From positions 62,001 to 126,000 of the forward strand of contig NZ_JBLZNC010000005.1 of the NCBI RefSeq assembly GCF_048553715.1: 64,000 nt of DNA, in the 5' to 3' direction. Every line of letters begins with the position of its first letter. Position 1 is the first letter of the stretch. This document shows positions 59,074-64,000 of this stretch, one piece after another. The notes under the pieces were generated by a model that was given only the letters and a program-made list of their open reading frames with translations, did no database searches and had not been told where the DNA came from. The translations under genes were made by a program, and so were the position numbers. This DNA is from Sagittula sp048553715. GTDB taxonomy: Bacteria; Pseudomonadota; Alphaproteobacteria; Rhodobacterales; Rhodobacteraceae.

Positions 59074-59199
59074 TCAGCCCTGACGTGCTTTAAAGCGGCG
59101 CTGGGTCTTGTTGATGACGTAAACGCGGCCCTTACGGCGCACAACGCGGCAGTCGCGGTGGCGCTTCTTGAGCGAGCGGAGCGAGTTAGCGACCTTCAT
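59074..59199 (-). CDS. rpmJ: 50S ribosomal protein L36
   Basis: This 41-residue basic protein is a component of the large ribosomal subunit. MKVANSLRSLKKRHRDCRVV and the later RRKGRVYVINKTQRRFKARQ match the longer, alphaproteobacterial L36 form, which lacks the full zinc-binding set (only one Cys is visible). ATG 59199 follows GAAGGAGAGACCC. As in many relatives it is a stand-alone gene rather than part of the spc operon. It lies about 110 bp downstream of tRNA-Val on the same strand. Confidence 0.96.
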   Translation of the reverse strand: MKVANSLRSLKKRHRDCRVVRRKGRVYVINKTQRRFKARQG

Positions 59200-59309
59200 G
59201 GGTCTCTCCTTCGTCTTTCGCGGCGCGCGAGCGCCAGTTGCATGCCTGTCTCCGGAACACGGAGGGCGCGTTCTGTTCGGACGCGCCCGTGCCCCGGAGG
59301 GTGAATTCA

Positions 59310-59384
59310 TGGTGGGCGATACTGGGATCGAACCAGTGACCCCTTCGATGTCAACGAAGTGCTCTACCGCTGAGCTAATCACCC
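59310..59384 (-). tRNA. tRNA-Val (GAC)
   Basis: Read on the minus strand, GGGTGAT pairs with ATCGCCC to close the acceptor stem, followed by an encoded CCA. The anticodon stem CTTCG/CGAAG holds the loop TTGACAT, giving anticodon GAC (reads GUC and GUU). The T-arm has GGTTCGATCCC. Total length with CCA is 75 nt. Confidence 0.95.
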
Positions 59385-59541
59385 ATATGGCCTGCGCTGC
59401 TGCCCCGTTCCCGCCTCTTTCAGAAGAAAGAAGCGCGGGATGACCGCGCCGGTGGAGGGGTCTATAAATAGGTTCTCAGGTGGGATCAAGGGCTTTTGGC
59501 AGAGAAAGATTTCGTTCATTGTGCCATGCAAAGGATTGTTT

Positions 59542-60408
59542 ATGGCCTGTATACCTTATCATCTTTATTTACCTGATGCGTTGCGGTCCTGCGCGGTTTT
59601 TGCGTCGCCGCATTCGGGGCGGGATTATCCGTCCGAATTTCTCAAAAGCTCGGTTCTCGACACCCGTTTGATTCGCTCGTCCGAGGACGCGTGGGTTGAT
59701 TTGCTTTATGATTCTGCGCCCGACCACGGTGCGCCGTTGCTTTTGGCCGGTGCGCCGCGTGCTTATGTCGACCTTAATCGCGCGGCGGATGAATTGGACC
59801 CCGCGCTGATCGAAGGCGTCCGCCGCGCCGGTCACAATCCGCGAATCGCCAGCGGTCTGGGGGTCGTCCCTCGGGTCGTCGCAGGCGCGCGGGCCATCTA
59901 CCGCGGCAAGCTGTCGCGGCAAGAGGCGGAGCGCCGGATCGAACAGATCTGGAAGCCCTACCACGCCAAACTGGCCCTGCTGATGGAAGGCGCGCGCGCA
60001 AGGTTCGGGCAGGCGGTTTTGATCGATTGCCATTCGATGCCGCACGAGGCGCTGCACAATGTCATGCGCGACCGCGCGCGGCGTCCGGAGATCGTGATCG
60101 GTGACCGCTTTGGCGCATCGGCGAGCCCCGCGATTGTCGACCAGATCGAAGCGATCTTTGTTAATGCAGGGTTCGAGGTGGCGCGCAATGTCCCCTTTGC
60201 CGGAGCCTATATCACGCAGGCCTATGGCCGCCCGTCGCGCGGCTATCACGCGGTTCAGATCGAGATCGACCGCGCGCTTTACATGAACGAACGGACCATT
60301 CAGCGCACAGAGCAGTTCGGCCCGCTTCAGACGCGTCTGCGTGGCGTCGTGGCCGAGCTGGCACGAATCGGGATGGACGAGGCGCAAAAGCCGCTGGCGG
60401 CAGAGTGA
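59542..60408 (+). CDS. N-formylglutamate amidohydrolase family protein
   Basis: This 288-residue zinc amidohydrolase of the HutG/FGase family hydrolyses N-formylglutamate or related N-acyl amino acids. Metal-binding and catalytic signatures are FASPHSGRDYP and LIDCHSMPH; RAYVDLNRAADELDP is also typical. ATG 59542 follows AAAGGATTGTTT; upstream in-frame ATGs are in the gap after the tRNA. No hut genes lie nearby, so a role in histidine breakdown cannot be assumed. It is convergent with lpxK with no space between stop codons. Confidence 0.9.
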   Translation: MACIPYHLYLPDALRSCAVFASPHSGRDYPSEFLKSSVLDTRLIRSSEDAWVDLLYDSAPDHGAPLLLAGAPRAYVDLNRAADELDPALIEGVRRAGHNPRIASGLGVVPRVVAGARAIYRGKLSRQEAERRIEQIWKPYHAKLALLMEGARARFGQAVLIDCHSMPHEALHNVMRDRARRPEIVIGDRFGASASPAIVDQIEAIFVNAGFEVARNVPFAGAYITQAYGRPSRGYHAVQIEIDRALYMNERTIQRTEQFGPLQTRLRGVVAELARIGMDEAQKPLAAE

Positions 60409-61404
60409 TTACCGCCCCAGGACCCGGTCCAGTGCAGCGTCCAGCAGCGCGCTGTCGTCGAAGGTCAGCCTGACAGGCAGGGTCAGCACCGCACGCCGCA
60501 TGCCAGCTGGAAGCCGCACCGCGTCTTTCTCTGTGGTGACCAGTTGCGCCCCGTGTTTGGCCGCATCCTGCACGATGCGCTGCAAGATGGCGGTGGTGTA
60601 GGGCTGGTGATCGCCCAAGGCGACTGTGCCACGCAGGTCTGCGCCCTCGGCCCGCAGGGAGGCGAAGAACTTCTCCGGATGGCCGATGCCCGCGAAGGCA
60701 AACACCGGCATATCCTGCCAATCCATGCCGGTTTGCAGCGGCGTCAGCGCGGCCTTCAGCTGGGGCACAGACAGCGCATCCTGCCATGTGGCGCGAAACC
60801 GGTCCTGCGCATGGGGCGGCCCGATCGAGACCAGCAGATCGGCGCGCGCCAATCCCGCCGCCACCGGTTCGCGCAGCGGCCCCGACGGCAGGCAGCGCCC
60901 GTTGCCAAACCCCATATGGGCGTCCACGGTCACGATTGTCAGATCCTTGGCAATCGCCGGATTTTGCAGACCGTCGTCCAACACGATCACATCCGCACCG
61001 GCCTGTTGGGCCGCGCGGGCCCCTGCGGCACGGTCCTTGGCCACCCACGTGGGGCCAAAGGCGGCCAGCAGCAGCGGCTCGTCCCCCGTCTCTTCGGCGG
61101 TTTGCGTCGATGGATCGACCTGCACGGGGCCCGCCAGCTTGCCGCCGTAGCCGCGCGTGACCACATGGGGCGTCAGCCCGCGCGCTTGCAGCAACTGGAC
61201 CACAGCGATGGCGGTGGGTGTCTTGCCGGTGCCGCCTGCGTTGATGTTGCCGATACAGATTACCGGAACATCGGGGCGCACGTCAGGCGCGCGGGCCACC
61301 CGTGCAGCAGTGGCGCGGGCGGTCAGCGCGGCAAGCGGTGCCAGCAGGCGCGATTGCCAACTGGGCGCGTCGGGCGCGGTTGCCCAGAATTTCGGGGCAT
61401 GCAT
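60409..61404 (-). CDS. lpxK: Tetraacyldisaccharide 4'-kinase (LpxK)
   Basis: LpxK phosphorylates the lipid A disaccharide at the 4' position at the inner membrane. The 331-residue protein has the P-loop GNINAGGTGKTPTAIAV, followed by RGYGGKLAGPV, DVIVLDDGLQNP and FAGIGHPEKFF, all family signatures. An amphipathic N-terminus (PLAALTARATAARVARAP) fits membrane association. ATG 61404 overlaps the waaA stop (ATGA). It is the last gene of the lipid A block running pmbA-cysQ-DUF4170-waaA-lpxK on the minus strand. Confidence 0.95.
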   Translation of the reverse strand: MHAPKFWATAPDAPSWQSRLLAPLAALTARATAARVARAPDVRPDVPVICIGNINAGGTGKTPTAIAVVQLLQARGLTPHVVTRGYGGKLAGPVQVDPSTQTAEETGDEPLLLAAFGPTWVAKDRAAGARAAQQAGADVIVLDDGLQNPAIAKDLTIVTVDAHMGFGNGRCLPSGPLREPVAAGLARADLLVSIGPPHAQDRFRATWQDALSVPQLKAALTPLQTGMDWQDMPVFAFAGIGHPEKFFASLRAEGADLRGTVALGDHQPYTTAILQRIVQDAAKHGAQLVTTEKDAVRLPAGMRRAVLTLPVRLTFDDSALLDAALDRVLGR

Positions 61405-62609
61405 CAGCTTGCGTCCTTTTTATCCAGAAAATCCGACACATCGGCGATCACCTGATCGACCAGTTCGGCCCCCGAAGTGATCACATCCCAGCCCGCATGG
61501 GCCATCTGCGCGGCCTGATCGGGGGCGACCAGTTGCAGCACGGCGGCTGCCAGCGAATCGGCATCGCGGACAATGCGGGCGGCGCCTGCCTCGACCAGTC
61601 GCGAGTAGCTGCCCAGATGTTTGCCCACGTTCGGCCCGTACAGGATCGCGGTGCCAAGCGCTGCCGCCTCGAACGGGTTTTCCCCGCCTGTGCCTGTCAG
61701 CAGAGAGCCGCCCAGAAACGCCAGCGGGGCCACGCGATACCACAGGCCCAGCGTTTCCGGCCCTTCGGTCAGCATGACTTGGGTGTTCTCGTCGGGCGTG
61801 TCGCCCGCATCCCAGTTGCAGATCCGCATCTGCGAGGCTTCGGCGGCGCGGGTGATGCGCAGGGCCTCATCCTCGTCCGAGGGGACAATCACCAGCAAAA
61901 GCCTGTGGTTGAGCCGGATCGCTTGCCTGTGCGCGGCAAGCACGTCGCGCGCCTCTAGTCCGCGCAGCCGCGCGGCCAGCCAGACGGGACGGCCCGCGAG
62001 CAAGCCGCTCAGCTCGTCATGCAGCCCCTCGGGGCAGGGCAGGGGCATCGCGCTTTCGGTCAGCGGGGTGGCGGCATGGATGCGTGCGCTGTCCAGCCCC
62101 ATGCGCCGCAACCGCCGTGCGGCGGCCTCGCCCGTGGCGTAGATCTGGTCAAACAACGCAAGCGTCGCCGCCGAAGGGTCGGGCAGCCATCGCGCGGCGC
62201 TGGTGGCTTGCGGCGCCTCTGCGTCAATATCCAGCGCCATCAGCCGTGTGCCCGCTTGCGACAGGGCAAACAGCAGCGCAGGGCGCAATTCGCCGCCACC
62301 CCACAGCACCACATCGGGTGCAATGTCGGTGGCGAAGGTGGAACACATCGACAGGCGCTCTGGCGGGACTGGCAGGCTCAGCATGTCGGGCTGTGCGGGA
62401 ATGTCGCCGGAGATGGCCAGCGTGACGTCAGGATATTGGTTGTCCAGCCGCGCGCATAGATCCGCCATGGCGCGGCCCCGCGCCTTGCCCGTGGCATAGG
62501 CCCAAACCAACGGCCCCGCAGGCCGTGGCGGCAGGGCAGGCATGTCCGTGGCCGCGCCCTTGCGCGCCGTGGCGAGATACGCCTGCAACGACAGCGCGCG
62601 ACCTGACAT
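61404..62609 (-). CDS. waaA: 3-deoxy-D-manno-octulosonic-acid transferase (WaaA/KdtA)
   Basis: WaaA adds Kdo sugars to lipid IVA during LPS core synthesis. The 401-residue GT-B enzyme shows the N-terminal Glycos_transf_N fold (MALDIDAEAPQATSAARW, LFDQIYATGEAAARRL) and a C-terminal donor-binding part with PLAFLGGSLLTGTGGENPFE and GPNVGKHL. It is coupled to lpxK by an ATGA overlap. Whether it adds one or more Kdo residues cannot be read. Confidence 0.93.
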   Translation of the reverse strand: MSGRALSLQAYLATARKGAATDMPALPPRPAGPLVWAYATGKARGRAMADLCARLDNQYPDVTLAISGDIPAQPDMLSLPVPPERLSMCSTFATDIAPDVVLWGGGELRPALLFALSQAGTRLMALDIDAEAPQATSAARWLPDPSAATLALFDQIYATGEAAARRLRRMGLDSARIHAATPLTESAMPLPCPEGLHDELSGLLAGRPVWLAARLRGLEARDVLAAHRQAIRLNHRLLLVIVPSDEDEALRITRAAEASQMRICNWDAGDTPDENTQVMLTEGPETLGLWYRVAPLAFLGGSLLTGTGGENPFEAAALGTAILYGPNVGKHLGSYSRLVEAGAARIVRDADSLAAAVLQLVAPDQAAQMAHAGWDVITSGAELVDQVIADVSDFLDKKDAS

Positions 62610-62614
62610 AAGGG

Positions 62615-62854
62615 TTAACCCAACTCCTCGGTCGAAGACGCCTCTGCCCCTTCTTCGCGCAGGCGGTGCAGGTGCGCGATGAAGTAGCGCATATGCGCGT
62701 TATCTACGGTCTTCTGGGCGTTCTCTTTCCACGCGTCATAGGCCGCCTCATAGTTGGGAAAGATGCCAACGATGTGAATGTCATCGACGTTGCGAAACAC
62801 GGTTTTTGTCGGGTCGGTCAATTCGCCGCCGAAGACAAGGTGAAGACGTTGCAT
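62615..62854 (-). CDS. DUF4170 protein
   Basis: This 79-residue protein belongs to the alphaproteobacterial DUF4170 family, which I recall between cysQ and waaA in many genomes. It starts MQRLHLVFGGELTDPTKT at ATG 62854, behind AGGAGTACGG. Conserved stretches are FRNVDDIHIVGIFPNY and AYDAWKENAQKTVDNAHMRY. No membrane segment. Its fixed place suggests a role tied to lipid A synthesis, but none is known. The waaA gene starts six bases after its stop. Confidence 0.88.
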   Translation of the reverse strand: MQRLHLVFGGELTDPTKTVFRNVDDIHIVGIFPNYEAAYDAWKENAQKTVDNAHMRYFIAHLHRLREEGAEASSTEELG

Positions 62855-62987
62855 TTCCGTACTCCTGTGTAGCAGGGGGTGGCGCATAGTGCCGCGTAAG
62901 TATCCATCCCGCCCCGAGGGTCAAGGCCGCGGTCGCCGTAAACTGCCACGCCCGGGTCAAGAATGTCTTGCCAGAACAGTAGCGGTT

Positions 62988-63761
62988 TCACGCCAGCCGT
63001 TGCAACAGCCCGTCATGCAGGGCGGGGTTGGCGGCCACCATGCCGTTTGTCTGCGGATGCGGCGCGTTGAACCGCAACGCGGACCCGCGCCGGTCGCTGA
63101 CACGCGCGCCGGATTCTGACAGGATCAGCGCGCCGGCGGCGATGTCCCACTCCCACGTGGCGCGCAGGGTCAGCATGGCGTCAAACCGCCCCTCGGCCAC
63201 CAGACACTGCCGATAGGCCAGCGATGGGCGGTGGTGGCGGGTCACCTGCGGGACGGCACCGCGCCAGTGTTCCGCCGCCATCACAGGTTTGGTGGCCAGC
63301 AGATCCGCACCTTCAATATCACCCCGCGCAGAGGCCGCGATCGGCGCCCCGTTCATCTGTGCGCCCATGCCCTGTTGCGCGGAATAAAGCCGGTCCAGCA
63401 AGGGCAGAAATACGACGGCTGCGGTGGTCACGCCGTCGCGGACAATGGCCAGCGAATGCGCCCATGTGCGCGCGCCTTCAATGAAGGATCGTGTGCCATC
63501 GATGGGATCGATTACAAAGACCGTGTCCTGCGTCAGCCGTGCGGGGTCGTCGATGCTTTCCTCGGACAGCCAGCCGTAATGGGGGCGGGCGTCGCGCAGG
63601 ATCTGTTCCAGCCGGTCGTTCACGGCCAGATCGGCCTGAGTCACCGGGCCTTGCCCATCGTCTTTGTCACGCACGCCAAGCTCTTGGCCGACAAAGGCGC
63701 AGGCCGTCTGTCCGGCGGCGCGGGCCGCGCGGATCAGCAGGTCCAGATCAGTCTCCCGCAA
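62988..63761 (-). CDS. cysQ: 3'(2'),5'-bisphosphate nucleotidase CysQ-like (inositol monophosphatase family)
   Basis: This 257-residue metal-dependent phosphatase hydrolyses 3'-phosphoadenosine 5'-phosphate in sulfur metabolism. Metal-site motifs: GWLSEES, FVIDPIDGTRSFIEG and WEWDIAAGALILSESG. The best start is TTG 63761 (reading LRETDLDLLIRAA), seven bases after GAGGGG and overlapping the pmbA stop by 14 bases; no ATG upstream fits. It follows pmbA and precedes DUF4170, a conserved alphaproteobacterial order. Other inositol-phosphatase-type substrates are possible. Confidence 0.9.
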   Translation of the reverse strand: MRETDLDLLIRAARAAGQTACAFVGQELGVRDKDDGQGPVTQADLAVNDRLEQILRDARPHYGWLSEESIDDPARLTQDTVFVIDPIDGTRSFIEGARTWAHSLAIVRDGVTTAAVVFLPLLDRLYSAQQGMGAQMNGAPIAASARGDIEGADLLATKPVMAAEHWRGAVPQVTRHHRPSLAYRQCLVAEGRFDAMLTLRATWEWDIAAGALILSESGARVSDRRGSALRFNAPHPQTNGMVAANPALHDGLLQRLA

Positions 63762-64000
63762 GCGTGAGCCCCTCGACCAGAAGCGACGGCACAACACGCG
63801 ACAGCCACGGGCGGGCGTCGTTTGCGGGGATCAGGCTGCGCAGCATGTCGCGCAGATTGCCCGCGATGGTCACGCCGGACACCGGATAGGCCGCGACGCC
63901 GTTTTCCACCCACCAACCCGCAGCACCACGGGAATAGTCGCCGGTGTTGGGGTTGATGGTCGATCCGATCATCGAGGTGACCAGCAGGCCTGTGCCCATC
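63748..64000 (-). CDS. pmbA: TldD/PmbA-family metallopeptidase PmbA, C-terminal part (5' end outside window)
   Basis: Only the last 80 or so residues are visible. They match the end of PmbA/TldE: GDYSRGAAGWWVENGVAAYP, VSGVTIAGNLRDML and a final SLLVEGLTLAGD. PmbA pairs with TldD to form a protease that processes peptides such as microcins. The stop codon at 63748-63750 lies within cysQ, so translation is coupled. The start and most of the gene lie beyond base 64000. Confidence 0.9.
   Translation of the reverse strand, partial: MGTGLLVTSMIGSTINPNTGDYSRGAAGWWVENGVAAYPVSGVTIAGNLRDMLRSLIPANDARPWLSRVVPSLLVEGLTLAGD

Overview
The window is high-GC (roughly 60 percent by eye), gene-dense bacterial chromosome and most likely comes from the roseobacter group of Rhodobacterales (Alphaproteobacteria). 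The evidence is gene content and order. There is a class I lysyl-tRNA synthetase, an alphaproteobacterial lipid A block (pmbA-cysQ-DUF4170-waaA-lpxK), a TauE/TIGR02186 pair, a BMP-type nucleoside/sugar ABC operon, and a Liv-type ABC cluster flanked by two CoA-ligase-like genes. A perfect CtrA-type site (TTAA-N7-TTAA) and dispersed intergenic elements fit the same group. No prophage, insertion sequence, CRISPR array or rRNA was found. One tRNA (Val-GAC) is present.

Layout. 1-1.0 kb: end of a urease operon (ureF, ureG) and a 29-codon reading frame with a strong ribosome binding site. 1.2-4.0 kb: two tandem cold-shock genes with duplicated leaders, then ettA. 4.2-11.4 kb: a chemotaxis receptor, nadD, two peptidoglycan enzymes (dacB and an L,D-transpeptidase), a TerB-like protein and lysK. 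11.5-16.7 kb: a DUF4864 protein, a large tailspike-like beta-helix protein, an outer-membrane protein, and an orphan ParA ATPase paired with a probable kinase-fold protein behind the CtrA-type site. 16.8-25.7 kb: a PRC-barrel protein, transaldolase, priA, an sppA-zinc-ribbon-exchanger-SDR operon, and uvrC preceded by an AT-rich region with a DnaA box. 25.7-29.6 kb: exopolysaccharide glycosyltransferases next to a LuxR-type response regulator and a GAF-EAL phosphodiesterase. 29.8-36.5 kb: TIGR02186/TauE and the four-gene BMP transporter. 36.6-41.2 kb: rimI, tsaB, a NifU-like Fe-S protein, gdhA, a stress protein and an aminotransferase. 41.5-46.8 kb: a formate dehydrogenase alpha subunit facing a two-component system. 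47.1-57.1 kb: a nine-gene transport and activation operon (acyl-CoA synthetase, LivG, LivH, small phasin-like protein, LivM, binding protein, LivF, DUF2183 protein, PaaK-like ligase). 57.3-64 kb: a probable inactive caspase-like protein containing a 19-unit hexanucleotide repeat, rpmJ, tRNA-Val, an N-formylglutamate amidohydrolase and the lipid A block.

How the parts may work together. The 47-57 kb operon looks like one uptake-and-activation system for an organic acid: ABC import followed by CoA ligation. The substrate is unknown. The 25.7-29.6 kb block puts a response regulator and a c-di-GMP phosphodiesterase beside polysaccharide synthesis genes, which suggests a biofilm or attachment switch. 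The points most worth a second look are the ParA/kinase-fold pair, the caspase-like protein with its hexanucleotide repeat, the tailspike-like protein without a signal peptide, the PaaK-like ligase with a missing P-loop, and two families of short dispersed intergenic elements. All functional statements rest on motif reading and gene order; no database search was run.
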